DNA of 64,000 nucleotides, from positions 1,488,001 to 1,552,000 of the forward strand of contig NC_035793.1 of assembly GCF_001653235.2 (NCBI RefSeq), read 5' to 3'. Both the position numbers and the translations under genes were made by a program. This DNA is from Pochonia chlamydosporia 170. Taxonomy: Eukaryota > Ascomycota > Sordariomycetes > Hypocreales > Clavicipitaceae. Under the pieces are notes generated by a model that did not search any database, was not told where the DNA came from, and saw nothing but the letters and a program-made list of their open reading frames with translations. Shown in pieces: positions 31,610 through 43,530 of the stretch; positions within the stretch are counted from its first letter, which is position 1; each line of letters begins with the position of its first letter.

Positions 31610-33451
31610 TTAGGAGGTGGGGGGAGGCGTAGCAGCCTTCTCAACATCGTGCTCGTGAGCATCAGACAGCTTATACTCGGCAGCACGCTTGGCATCAACC
31701 TCGCCATGCTCAGCTCGGTCAGTCAACTTGGTCACGACCTTTGTCTTCCAAGCAGGTGTGCCGAGGTACTTGATACCGTTGGGGTCTTCGAACATGGCCT
31801 CGGTTTCTTCCAAAGTCTTTCCAGCAGTCTCGGGGAAAAGGAAAAGGACGTGGAAGAACGCAACCGTATTAAAGATGGCGAAGATAAGATACGTCTTCCA
31901 CTTAATATTTGCAAGAGCCGGTGGGACGAAGAGACCAAGCGCAGTGTTAAAGGCCCAGTTTCCAGATGTCGACATAGCTACACCCTTACCACGAAGACGC
32001 AGGGGGTATAACTCCGGTGGGTAGATCCAAGAGACAGGGCCCCAGGTGGGAGCAAATGAGGCGACGAAAAGATAGGTGCAGGCAATAAGACCCTTGGCAG
32101 GGGCACCAGTGAGTTTCATAGACTGAGCTGCGACATTATTAATGCCTCCGGGAATAATTTCCGCATACGAGGCCAGGATACCAGCATTGGCATACATCCA
32201 GGTGGCCATGAGAACGGAACCGACTAAAAGAGTAGGACGACGGCCCCAGCGGTCAACCCAAAGGAGAGCCGGGATGGTCATGAAGACGTTAATGACGTAG
32301 CTAATAGACGAGGCTAGGAGGTTGGAATTTCCCTCATACCCAGCCATGGTGAAGACATTTGCAATGTAGTACACTGTTTCGAGTGAGTTAGAACTGCCAG
32401 TCATCCAGCGTTGACAAAAACTTACTCATGACGTTCATGCCAGTCAGCTGCGACCAAATTTGTGTGAAGAGGCCAATAAGCGTTCGGTTGATCATGTCAG
32501 GCTTGAATAGATCCAAGTAAGTGACGTTGGAGTGGCGACGCTCGAACTCGCACATATCCTTAATATCCTGGAGTTCCATAGCAACGAAGGGGTGGTCGGC
32601 ATCACCCTTTCCATGCACAAGGGCCAATACGGCTCGGCAATCCTCCCAGCGGTCCTTGCGGGCCAACCAACGGGGGGACTCGGGCAAAATCATCATCATA
32701 AAGAAGAGGAAGACGGCAGGAATCATCTGCAAGCCCCACGGAATTCTGAAAGACTCAGCCTTCCAGCCAATAAAGTTTTGCTCCCCGATAAACGACGTGC
32801 CGTATGAAATGTAATACATGATGAGAATACCCCATGTAATAGCCCACTGTTGCATGCCGATAAAGCGGCCACGTTTGGATGGTGGGGAAATTTCAGCAAT
32901 GTAGACGGGAACCTGAGCTGACTCGATACCAACACAGAGACCATTGATGATACGTCCAACAATGAGCATGCCGATATTCTGTGCAGCGCAGCAAAGTATA
33001 GAGCCAACGACCCTATAGTCAAGAGAAAAGAACAAGTCAGCTAATGTGAGACTTCTGAGTTTCTGTCCATGTGCATGTATGCTCAAAACTGGTTCTCTTG
33101 TGGCTGGAGTTGGTGTCCCACAAGCTCTTCTCGAGGGTACATTTGAACTTACCAAATGATACATCCAACCATGATGGAGTATTTACGGCCTAGGCGATCA
33201 GAGAGAGGGCCAGAGATGAGAGCTCCCAGCCAAGAGCCTGCAGCCATGGAGGCTGTGATACCTCCCTGAACCAACTCATGAGGACCGGAACATTTCTCCT
33301 GGGTGAAAGGAGGACCATGAGGACCTTGGTTGAAGTAACAGAGGTAAGACTGCTCTCCAAGCTGGGCGGACAGAGACGAAATGTCAAAACCGAAAAGGCC
33401 ACCGCCCACGACTGCCACTGCAGCAATCACATAAATGTTGCCAACAACCAT
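31610..33451 (-). CDS. MFS sugar transporter (hexose/pentose type)
   Basis: Plasma-membrane proton symporter of the sugar porter family, 12 expected membrane helices. Three exons, complement(31610..32373, 32426..33012, 33153..33451), 549 aa. Donors GTAAGT in both introns; exon 2 joins TGMNVM to MYYIANVF. Family motifs: GGGLFGFDISS in helix 1, GPLSDRLGRKYS after helix 2, GRIINGLCVGIESAQVPVYIAEISP, PESPRWLARK before the long loop, QLTGMNVMMYYIANVF in helix 7, VDRWGRRPTLL, and the C-terminal PETAGKTLEE. The start is ATG 33451 (MVVGNIYVIAA); the frame remains open upstream only via a non-ATG codon. Sugar specificity cannot be read off. Confidence 0.93.
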
Positions 33452-33600
33452 GTTGAACCCCCAAGCGTGTTCCCGCTTATAATCGTCTGGCGATGACAAG
33501 TGCGCTCGAGATACTAGACCAATGTCCAAAGAGACAGTTCTCTCTAGCCACGAAAGCAAGGAATCATCGCGTCAACGCGACTGAGCGGCTGGGACAGCTC

Positions 33601-33613
33601 TTTATATATATAT
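33601..33613 (-). promoter_or_regulatory. TATA-like stretch upstream of the sugar transporter
   Basis: TTTATATATATAT lies about 150 bp upstream of the transporter ATG, a plausible core promoter position for this minus-strand gene. Confidence 0.4.
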
Positions 33614-33644
33614 GGATCAGCAAGGTCAACCACTCCTCATCTCC

Positions 33645-33818
33645 CCCCAGGACCAGACGCCTTTGTCACTTCTGCCAAAGCTGCTGCCAAGCTACATCAA
33701 CTTTTTGGAGACACCTAGCAACACCACTAACCCCAACCTTGGCAAGTAGACCGGCATCAGGATGCGCCACACGACCCACCCCCTGGCCAGTACTTATGAG
33801 TACTGTCAGCATCCCCAG
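33645..33818 (-). promoter_or_regulatory. Two CreA-type CTGGGG sites in the transporter promoter
   Basis: CCCCAG on the plus strand at 33645-33650 and 33813-33818 reads CTGGGG in the direction of the transporter gene, matching the CreA consensus SYGGRG. Carbon repression of sugar transporters through CreA is well known; single hexamers are common by chance, so this is weak. Confidence 0.3.
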
Positions 33819-36800
33819 ATGATGGCTGATGCAGCCGTTGGTTGGTGCGGACAGTCATGGGTGGTGAACAAGTTCTCATGGGTGTTTCTGCGCTGGCGGG
33901 AAAGGCGATTGTACAGTATTGTACATCGAGACAAGCAGCCCCTCTCTGAGTTGCTTTTGGCTGGCTCCTTCAAGACGACATGCAACAGAAAGCCCGGCCA
34001 TTGGTCATTGAGTGTCAATTTTATGTTTTGACTGGTGCCGCCGAGGGCCCAGTTCGCCCAGGTCACTGACTCCAGTGTGGTTGGGCCGCATGAAAGAGGT
34101 GAGAGGCGACAGGCGTGGAAAGCGTGCCAACCAACAATCAACGAGCAGATGAAAAGAAAGTTGCCCACTACGTGGGATCGTCGCTCATGTGCAGTGGTGC
34201 GGCGACAGAATTACCCCAGTCATCGCGCCGAGCAATTGGCCGCCACTCATGAGTCCGCTGGTTCTGGGGAAATGTTTGCAGTCCAGAAAGGCCGCTTCCG
34301 TCGGCAATTTGACGTCGCCCACCTTGCCATGCATCTGATTGTGCATTTGGACGGTATCGCTGCAGCTTCTAGGCCGGCGGAGGATGCTTGTTCCGCCACG
34401 ACGAAGCAATGTCTAGTGTGACATGGTCATGAGGCGACCAAGTCGACGGCAAACAGTGCATTCACACCGAAAGAATATGCTGCTAACTGTAAGAAGTCAT
34501 CCTTTTAGGGAGTAGTTTGTATCCGTGCTGGTCGTCCTCTCAGAATATCTCGGGGCAAAAATTGAACGGCATTTGTACCCCGATCATCCCACCACCTAGC
34601 TAATCCAAGGCAGCACTGATTCCTGGCCACAAGCACACAGTTACCATGTTTTATTCCTAAAGCTTGAAAAGTCGTTTCGTTTTGGTGCATGAAGAGGTGT
34701 GCCTTAACATCTTCCGGTCCAAGTCGACTCTTGTAATTTAGATCTCGAAGTATACCGAGTCTCCTGGTGCTGAGCTCACAAACACCATCATGCTTCAACT
34801 CGGCCGAGGCCAGCAATAGTCGTCTGCAGCCCTGGCGGTGGGATCTCGCGCAGCAACGCCTCGCTCCACTTCCCCGGCTGTCTTCCGCATTGGCGCCAAG
34901 GATGACGTTGCCAGACCAGAAGCCAGAGCTTGACAAACAAGAGAGACTGCACAATTACCGTCACTTCTGGTTGTTGAAAATCCAACATCAATAGTAATCA
35001 GCGCCACGCCGAAGTTGAAGATTCTGGCGCCTTGGCTGACAACATAATATTGACAACTCTTTGTTGATGGTTGGTAATTACGGAACCCAGCAATTGGTGG
35101 AGAGGTTGTTTCGAAGCCTAGAAGGCCAGAGTTGCACAGTACCACCCTCAAATAATCATTTGTACCACAAGTCCTATTGCGGAGGCCGTGTGAAGCCTAA
35201 AATAGCCCAGTTTGGCGGATCATGCTGATTCGGTGCTAGTGTTCTCCTCGAGCTTAGTCGGCGTTGGAAGTTGTTCTGTGATGCTTGTACTGTCAGCTTT
35301 GCTCGAGCACAGGCAGTCGGCGTGAAGGATGGAGTGGAGAAAATGGGGGCGGCAAGGAAGACTCAGAGCGGGGATGGACAAGGGGGGAGCCTGGGGGTGT
35401 GGATGGTCTGGTTCGACAGATGGGAAGCGAGGAGACGAAGTGGACGTGGAAAATAACTTTGAAGGTTGGTGAAACAAAGCACTTGTGACTGGATACGAAT
35501 ACAGTCTTGAACCTTGACCAAACCAGACTAGACATTGAGTAGACTGGTTGACAGTAGCCTGGTGCCAAAAACCATCAGGTGGAGGGTAAGAAAGTAGTTC
35601 GGGTGAAGCCTGCATCTGGCCGGGGATTGTCTGATCAGGTCAAGTTCTGTATGGCTGCCAACACAGCGCCCTTGAGGAAGGAGCACCCACCGCATGGAGA
35701 ACAGGCAGGTTCCATGTCCAATGTCGTCTGGTTTTGATGCAGTTGAAGTTGACACCACGAAAATAAGGCTCCCAGTTTAACAGTCGGTCTTCTCGCCAGT
35801 TGAGCCGTTCTCAACACGGACATGGACATGTCTGGCTAATTACGACCTCCACGCTTCATGTCCGTGGAAGACGGAGTTCGACACCCAACGGGGCATTGAA
35901 TTTCCGCAGTTGGATAATGCAGACATCGTCACGCGCTATTCGGACTTCTTTAGCCGGCCCGAGAATTCTCCCAATTTTTCGTCAACTTGTGTTGACGACC
36001 AACAGTTCGGAGTTGCGATATAGGAGTCATATGCGCCTCGGAAAAGGTCCGTGAACCTACCTGGCCGGCCATCATTTACATGTTGGGATTGGCCAGTGAC
36101 GGCAGGCTTCACTCGAATACTACCAGCGCTTTAATCACTTCATTGTTCGCATTGAGACCTTCCCGTCCATTGGGGTCTCAAGACGATGCTACTGCGTCTC
36201 TCCCAAGGATGTGGTCGAGACAGCACAAATGTCAGATGCCCTCTAGCTCATCGCCAAAGACTGTTGTTGGCCAAGGCTCCTCCAGGTGGTCTGGCTAACG
36301 TTCTCCACAGAAGGTCCGATGTGACTCCAAGTCACGACATCCTTGGGCAACAAAGCCTTTTGTTGGCCAATTACTTCCAAGTCGCACCAGATCAGTGTCC
36401 ATTACGGGTATCAGCGGAGAGCTGAGGGGGCTGATCACCACAATTAAACACATGGCAAAGGACCCTGATACAAACGCTACTGCTCCATACGGTTGCATTG
36501 AAACGAGCGACAGTGGCCCACCATTTCCTGCACAAAGGCGCGGATATCGCATCGTTTGATGATGCCCCCAGAATGGATATCTTATGATATCCCCCGAAAC
36601 GACAATACAAGTCTAACATCACTGCTGTTTCTTCATGTGGCTCCGTCCCTTCGGAGCAAATCGAATGCACTGTCGTCATAGGCGCAGTTACCATCCCTGC
36701 CATGCAAGCCTCATCAAGCCTTTCCAAGCCCATTCCCTTGACAGGGGCATAAAAGCGCCTCTGGCAACAACGCAGCAATTGCCATCACACGGCACTGGAG

Positions 36801-38716
36801 CGCCACGTCCTAACCCGAGGAACCAGGGCTGTTGTGCTTGAAAAGCGGCGCCACGGGCAGAGACCCGCCAAGGTGCAGCCAGCCTTGGCTGGCTTCACTT
36901 TTCCTCTTCCGCACCAATCAGTTGACGGGGCGCGGGGTAATCGCAGCCGAAATCAGGATTCAGCATCGGTTTCTGAACTTCACCTTGCTCAGCCAGCTCT
37001 CGCTCAGGAAACGTTCTCGATGAATCGTAAAGTGGAAGAAGCCAATTTCAGCTTTTCCGTGACGAACACCCGTAAATCTTGTCTCCACCAGCTACCACAA
37101 CTGACAGTTCCATCCTCCAGCCACCAACTCTTCCGATGCAACTGTTTCCAGCCGCCAAAGTCGCTTTGTCTCAAATGGAGGGCCGGGGGTTGGATTGGTC
37201 AGTGGCTGCGAAATTGTAAGAGGGGCGAGACCACCCTGTACAACGTTGTATTGTACCGTAATGTTGTTATAAGCTTGCATCTCCAACACGAAACCCGAGA
37301 GATTGACGCTGTGTTGCCATGGCCACACCCTTACAGCTCGGCCGCACTTGATGCGCCAGCTTGCCGAGATCCTGGTGGTCACAAGAGGGGATTTGACCTT
37401 TGAGAACAACCCTCCAGTCCAGAATTCGGAAGCTTTTCTTCACGAATTAGCTGTTGGCTGCTGCCTGTCACTTCGTTAGCTTCCCTCCGAAGACTGGGAA
37501 GTAAACCTTTGCATGTCCGCTTCTTACGGGTAACTGGAATATCAATATCCTTACCCCAGCTCCATAACGAACGGCACTCGCCCATTGATGGAGCGAGAGC
37601 CAGTTACACAGAGAAGTGGTGCAACTTTGACATGGGAAAGTGCAGAATTTCACACGAGCGACCCTGAAATCTCAGCCAGGTGTCAAATCTCTTTGTCTTG
37701 GTACATATGCGTATTTCTTGCTGAATGGCAATCATCTGGGCAGCAGTAAAGTGGTTGTTGGTCGAAGATTGTATCAGCATTTGTTGGCACGGCTTTCTCC
37801 TACCTGCTGGATCAGAACATAGGGTTCTTGGGGGCTGTTTGTCTCCAACATAACAAAGTCGTTGATGAAGTCGCCGCCCATATTTAGGTTTGCATGCGCT
37901 CCAGAGATGCTGTTTCTATTCGTGTTCTAGCTTCTACAACAGGAATTGTGGCGCATCTATTATTTGGCCCGTGCGAGCTAAATGAGCTTCCAAAAGAAGT
38001 CTGGATGTCATTCTCAAGGCCAGCTATTATTCGCCAGGATAAACAAGCTCTCGAATGAGGCGTTGAGACCCCAGAACCTTGTCCCAAGTTTGATATAATA
38101 TCCCGCAAGTCTAAATTCGTTTTAAAGCAATCTCTGAATGGCACGCTTAGATGATTGCAGAGGCCTGTGAGAGTGTCACCTACCAGCCGCCTCGGAAGAC
38201 TATTGGTAAGTATTGGTAATTACGGCTGGCAGTCGCGCGTATAATCCTTGGCGGAAGAGATGAGGCTCAGAATATGGGAGACAATCTGCCAAGGTTGGTT
38301 GCTTACCGTGCATCCTGAAACGAGATGTTAGACAAGGCAACTTGATGCGGTTTGTACATTTGGTGGCCACGATACATAGGTATTAATTCATGGCCCATGA
38401 GCATATTCACCCTCATCTATCATATTCTGCTTTATTATTACGTCAACAACTCAAATGAAGTTCCATGTTAAGCGGAATACCCAATCTGCTTCCGTAATCT
38501 ATGACCGGTTACGAAAGAACAAGTCACTCTTACTTCCCAATTTCTTATTTCATCCCTAACATCGAAGGTTTCAAGCAAATATCCTTACAAACACCCCAGC
38601 CAAGGCGTAGAGTCTCAGAGGGAGCCATCCAAGAGTTTCTCATGCAAGATATATATACTACCTATGTATACTCGACTAACACAATATCAAACTCACAACT
38701 ACACCATCAGACTAAC

Positions 38717-40066
38717 CTACTTTTTCGGAGGATCGTTACACGTAAACCCCTTATTGCGATTAACATTCTCGCAATGCCATTTATCCAACTTCCCACCACC
38801 CACCACCGAAACATCAACATCCGCCACCTCAACATCATCACAACCTCCCGCACCAGCACTACACTGAAACCACCCTATATCTTTAACATCCTTCGTCACC
38901 GTGCCCTTTACATTCTTCCACCGCACCTGCTCCAGCTTAAACTTGGACGAGTTGCAGTCCTTGCCCGCCCAGCCCGAGTAATTCTCGCACTGCCACGCAA
39001 AAAACGGCTGCTGGCGCAACTTGCTAATCTTGATATCCTCCATGACAATGTTCGTAGCGTGTCCAACGCCGCCGCCTCCTCCATTCGGTGGATATCCCCT
39101 CGAGACGCCCGCCCAGGTCTTGAGGTAGGAAACGTGCGCGGTATTCACGAGCGTGATGTTCTTGGCGTAGAAATTGGTAATATACTCGAATCTACCGTTA
39201 TACTGCCCCATCGAACCGATCGCCACGCCCTGACCGTCGCGGAACTCGCTGTCGAAGATGGATATATTGCTCGAGTTGCCCTTGAGCGCAATCGCATCAT
39301 CACCATTCGTGATGAACCACCGCCGAAAGGTAATGCTGTCCGAGTACACGGTGTCGCAGCCATCTGTATTGAGCGTACTCCACTGGCTGGTAGACGTGTT
39401 ATTCACGTAAATGTCGTTGAGTTCCACGCCTTTGGAGTATGTAATCGCCATGGTCCACATCTGGCTCTGCACAAAGCGCAAGTTCTTGATCACAGAGTTG
39501 GTCAACTTCTTGAAGTTGATGTTCATAGGTCGTCGCGGAAGATTTCCCTGGGACCTTGCCCAATCATACCACACTTGACCGTTGCCGTCAAGCGTGCCGG
39601 TATTGTACCCGTCCCAGGTGACGCGATCACCGCCAAAGTACCACACTGTACTCTGGTTCTGGAAGCCAATGGGCATGGAAACAGAGCGCCAGTAGTCGAT
39701 ATCAGTGCTCCAGAGCATGCGGCCAAACAAAAAGATTTTGACGTTTGACATATCCACCGTCGTCATGTTGGTCTTGATATTGTACGTTGGCCCAGGCATG
39801 AAGACGAGACTGCCTGAACGACACTTCTTGTTCAACGCCTCCATGATTTGGGGTGCGTCATCTCCGCCATTCTTATCCGGCACAATGATGCAATAGTTTC
39901 GGTTTTCAGTGCTGGCTTGTTTGCGGAAAGTTGATGCGTCGGGGAGTTTTCTGGCCGCCAAGATGTCTGCGTGCTGCATGCCGCGGTGTTGGAGGTCGTC
40001 GTGGTGTAGCTCAAACGGCACTGCGAGCGCGGCTTGCGCCAACGCCAAGAATGGTAGAAGGCGCAT
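38717..40066 (-). CDS. Secreted GH28 family glycosidase with atypical active site
   Basis: A 449-aa single-exon pectin-active glycosidase of the polygalacturonase family. Signal peptide MRLLPFLALAQAALA. The beta-helix motifs run in order: NTDGCD (233-238), NGDDAIALKG with Asp256/Asp257, DGQGVAIGSMG (277-287) and YLKTW (314-318). Asp235, Asp256 and Asp257 keep the acid residues. GHG of classic polygalacturonases is GQG here, and RIK is YLK. This pattern points to the exo-acting rhamnogalacturonan/xylogalacturonan side of GH28 rather than endo-polygalacturonase; that placement is from memory. Several N-glycosylation sequons (NNTS, NSSN, KNIT) are present. A CreA-type site pair lies upstream. 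Confidence 0.88.
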   Translation of the reverse strand: MRLLPFLALAQAALAVPFELHHDDLQHRGMQHADILAARKLPDASTFRKQASTENRNYCIIVPDKNGGDDAPQIMEALNKKCRSGSLVFMPGPTYNIKTNMTTVDMSNVKIFLFGRMLWSTDIDYWRSVSMPIGFQNQSTVWYFGGDRVTWDGYNTGTLDGNGQVWYDWARSQGNLPRRPMNINFKKLTNSVIKNLRFVQSQMWTMAITYSKGVELNDIYVNNTSTSQWSTLNTDGCDTVYSDSITFRRWFITNGDDAIALKGNSSNISIFDSEFRDGQGVAIGSMGQYNGRFEYITNFYAKNITLVNTAHVSYLKTWAGVSRGYPPNGGGGGVGHATNIVMEDIKISKLRQQPFFAWQCENYSGWAGKDCNSSKFKLEQVRWKNVKGTVTKDVKDIGWFQCSAGAGGCDDVEVADVDVSVVGGGKLDKWHCENVNRNKGFTCNDPPKK

Positions 40067-40480
40067 TGTAAATATTTCGTTGTACTTAAAACAGATACTA
40101 GCTTGGTGCTTTACCGGGTGTAGAGTATAAGTAAACAAATCGGGGTTTGGTGTTTGACTTTTGTTGTCACCACAACCGAGTTGAACTGCGGTATAAACTG
40201 GCAAGAACAACTGCCACTTGTCTATTCTGACCGGTGCAAGGGCTAACTGGGCGCCACGCAGAGTAATAGAGGGATATTACGTGGTTTTAAATACATCATG
40301 ACAATAGAAGCAAACATGGGTCCTCACCCAAGACAAACTAGGCGGAAGCGAAGCACAAACTTATCCATGCCCCTCGACAACAAACCCGTCGGTACATCTA
40401 CTCCGAGCAAAACTCCTCTTCTCATCTTCCCGAACTCCCATCTGATGTATGTCATCTGTAGAATACGACATTATCTACAA

Positions 40481-40495
40481 CCCCACCACGCGGGG
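40481..40495. promoter_or_regulatory. Inverted pair of CreA-type sites upstream of GH28
   Basis: CCCCAC (40481-40486, GTGGGG on the minus strand) and GCGGGG (40490-40495) both match SYGGRG and face each other with a 3-bp gap, about 415 bp upstream of the GH28 start. Closely spaced pairs are the functional arrangement known for CreA. Confidence 0.45.
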
Positions 40496-40519
40496 GTCTT
40501 GCATTCTAGTTTCTGAAGA

Positions 40520-40542
40520 GGGGGGGGGGGGGGGGGGGGGGG
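40520..40542. repeat. Run of 23 G
   Basis: Homopolymer GAG(G)n ending in GGAGGAGG, 450 bp upstream of the GH28 start. The length may be affected by sequencing or assembly slippage. Confidence 0.9.
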
Positions 40543-41779
40543 AGGAGGCATGAGCATGATGCGGCGATATGTTGTGTCTCATGAACTCTGAGCAAGGAAC
40601 CAGGGGTGTTAAACTTTTGGTTCGTGTAAGTGGATTTACAAAATGCTTGGTGACGTCGAGATCAAGAGAAATGGCGGCACCGTGGTAAACTGGTCAAGGG
40701 CCGTGGGAAGTGGTGGGATGAAACTGGAGGAGATGGCTAACAATTGGGGATACAATGCGAGACCATTTCGGCAATGGGGAAAGCAGCGTGACATGGGCCG
40801 GAATGAGCTAAACACGGGTGGTAAATGAGAGTAAGAATTACTACGTAACTGTTGAAAAGAACCGGCATATGGTTTCAGATGGAAATTGCAAGACAAAGCC
40901 TTGTCCGCCTTGCAGCCATGGCTGGCGTGTGTCAAGGCGTCTTACTAAACAACTTATTAAGTACGCCTCAAAGATGTAATTTTACCACTCGGTGATAATA
41001 GAATTACAGCAACTGAGAGTGAATTTGAACAGACTTGTTAAATAACATCTAGTGTGCCAGGCACATCGGCAATAGCCATCAACCGCCATCAATAGGCTAA
41101 AGCCAAAGGCACGCGGAGATGCCATCCATCGCCAAGCAAATGCGGCTGTAAAAAGAAAAAAGAAAGGCAAGCCACCGCGGCACTTGATGCTGATTTTGAT
41201 CGTGATCCGCATCGCAACCCGCCCAAATTCCGGAAGCACAAAAAAGCAATATGCCGCAGTGCAAAACACAACACCATTCGTGTAAGCAGGGAGCACAAGC
41301 ACCTCACAATTACTTTTCCTACCTCGATCTCATGATTCTTTCCTCCCTGCAGATGGACCTCCAGCGAAATTGCAGGTCCTACCAAGTTTGTTTCCGCCTG
41401 TCTTACACGGACAATACCAACAAAGCACCACGGCCCGCCGAAAGCAACACATCCTTTGTTCAAGGACCAAAGAGTAAAGAGTCAAGACTCAAGACATGGA
41501 TCAAAATATGTATCCACAAGTTCCACATCCCCCGCAAATGTCAAAACCCAGGAATATCAAGCTCATCCAGCCCAAGCCAAGCCCAAGCTCCATCCATGTC
41601 TGATTTCCCCGCATCTTCGTCAGACGGCACATGTCGAGTACCAACAAGTTTAGGCGTAAACAACAAGGTCGACGTTTGTCGTGGCGTAGCATTCTGGCGA
41701 TTCCGATCCCATCGAACAAGGGTCAACACCCAAAAACCCCGAACTAGACCCAACACTGAACATTCAACATCCCACTGCC

Positions 41780-42044
41780 ATGTTCGTCGTGGGCTCGTGA
41801 CTAGACGACAACCATTCATGATTGGAAGCCCTGCAAACGCTAAACCAGACCGTCAGTACTGACCACCGTCTTGTTCGCCAGGTTGTATCCTCGCTATGAC
41901 GCCGCTGTGACCGACGACAACTCGCGGGGTTACATTGCCTTGACCTTCACCATGTCAGAGCTCTCTTTTGACTCGAGCGGCAAACTCGTTTGGTCGTCGA
42001 CTCCGCATGGAAGTCATCGGATGTATTCCCAGTCGGGCCTTTGA
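41780..42044 (+). CDS. Possible small two-exon gene, or remnant of a larger one
   Basis: Exons 41780..41796 and 41882..42044 would give 59 aa starting MFVVGS and continuing LYPRYDAAVTDDNSRG in frame. The intron has donor GTGACT, a good branch TACTGAC and acceptor CGCCAG. Exon 2 shows coding-like codon use (CGC TAT GAC GCC, then ACC TTC ACC ATG) that stands out from the surrounding DNA. I do not recognise the protein. It could be the surviving end of a decayed gene, or chance. Confidence 0.25.
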
Positions 42045-43530
42045 CGAGCCGTGCAGCCAGCCACGGTAGGACTGTGAATGAATTATCATGCGGTGAGGTA
42101 GTCTTGCGAATGGACTTGTTGGAGCTGCTGCTGCATTGACACGGTAGAGGACATGGAGCGTACATGGCTTCGTATATCTTGAGGTAATAAATTGTTTTTC
42201 TGTCGTGTTACCTTGATCGTCAGGGCATGCGACTCTCTGTTGTATCTTCTGATGATACTGCATCGCAGAAGGTCATCACTGCGAGCTTAAATCTGAGGTT
42301 GATAAGAATAGCAGCTTTGAAGAACATGGGGGCAACTTCTCCAAATGAAATGAGCATCGTAGCAGCCTGGACATCTACAATACTACTTGCATCGAACTTG
42401 CTGAATGAATAACGCAGCATGGGCTATACGACCCTCTTGCACTGCATCCATCCCAACATGGAAGTAGGAGTCGAGTTGCAGCAGCGAATTGTTAGTTAAT
42501 CCATCACACCACCTTGTATGCATAATGCTGCCTATCATGAGGGGTCCAACATCTTATGCTCGCCATCAACCAGGCTTGCAATTTGCTCGGGCCATCTTTG
42601 TTGCCATGCAATCTGCCATCTAGGCGGTGATCCGGCCCCAGAGACTGTGTTTACTGATCTGCAAAAGCACAATTCTGTCAATTTCTCAGTGTATAGACTT
42701 GAGATTTTGGAAGCTGCATCGACTCTCTTTGCGTTTAAGAATACTTCTCGTAACAAACGAGTCTTGTCGTAGTAACTTAAAAGTTGGTCTAGTAAAATAA
42801 CATCGGGAAACCACAGCCGAGAAGCCGAGTATTTTTCTAAATAAGGCCATGCCCTACAACAGCCAAACCGACTTCAATATAAGTTTCATGAAACCATAGT
42901 TCTGTGCTTGTCATGCTCTTGTCTAGGGATATTAGGCCGGGCAACGCATCTCATCGGAGTAACTTGGTTAGTAAATGTGCTGTAGTTGCAGGATGTATGC
43001 CACCACGATGAAATGATCCTTTTGCCTATCCATTCAGGAGTTTCCCAGTAATCGAATCAACCTCACCCTGATGCATCTACAACAGTCACTTGTTTAACTT
43101 TTATAAACATCCATATCAGGAAACAATAGACAACGCGAATATGACATCTACCGACACTAGTATAAATCCCGATGTATTGCAGGACATACCATTCTGACAG
43201 AACATCACAAGACTTCCCATCTTGGACTTACCACTTCCTCCAAACCTAACTATAGCACCAACAAACCGCCAGCACCACGGACATCTTTACATCTACAGCG
43301 GGAGGTCATACTATTTTCCCATCCTAGGCAACTAATCCATGATAGAGTGGGCAAATCCTTATACGCAGACTGTACACACCATGCAAAACGGAAAGGGTAT
43401 AGGTCAATTATACGATTCTACAAACAACACCATCCATGCCATCACCATCCCTTTACTAGGTCCATCAGGAACCATATCAAACTCGCCATTACTCTCATCT
43501 CCAATTAAATATATACGTCCCAGCTCACCA

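Larger units (their letters stand above)
33452..38716. other. Gene-free 5.3 kb
   Basis: No supportable gene between the transporter start and the 3' end of the GH28 gene. The longest ORF (36834-37403, 189 codons) has no ATG start and no recognisable motif; other ORFs overlap on both strands. I saw no transposase, reverse transcriptase, terminal repeat or tandem array. It may hold a long promoter, a non-coding RNA or decayed DNA. Confidence 0.5.
40067..43530. other. Gene-poor 3.5 kb
   Basis: Holds the GH28 promoter elements, the poly-G run and one low-confidence small gene (41780-42044). Remaining ORFs are short and unrecognisable. Confidence 0.5.

Noticed and set aside
34505..34954. 149-codon minus-strand ORF
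   Set aside because: Overlapped by ORFs in two other frames; no motif.
36834..37403. 189-codon plus-strand ORF in the 5-kb gap
   Set aside because: Starts with GTG, overlaps ORFs on the other strand, shows no domain and no splice context.
40520..40542. Poly-G run as a G-quadruplex element
   Set aside because: A pure homopolymer of this length is more likely slippage or an assembly effect; recorded only as a repeat.
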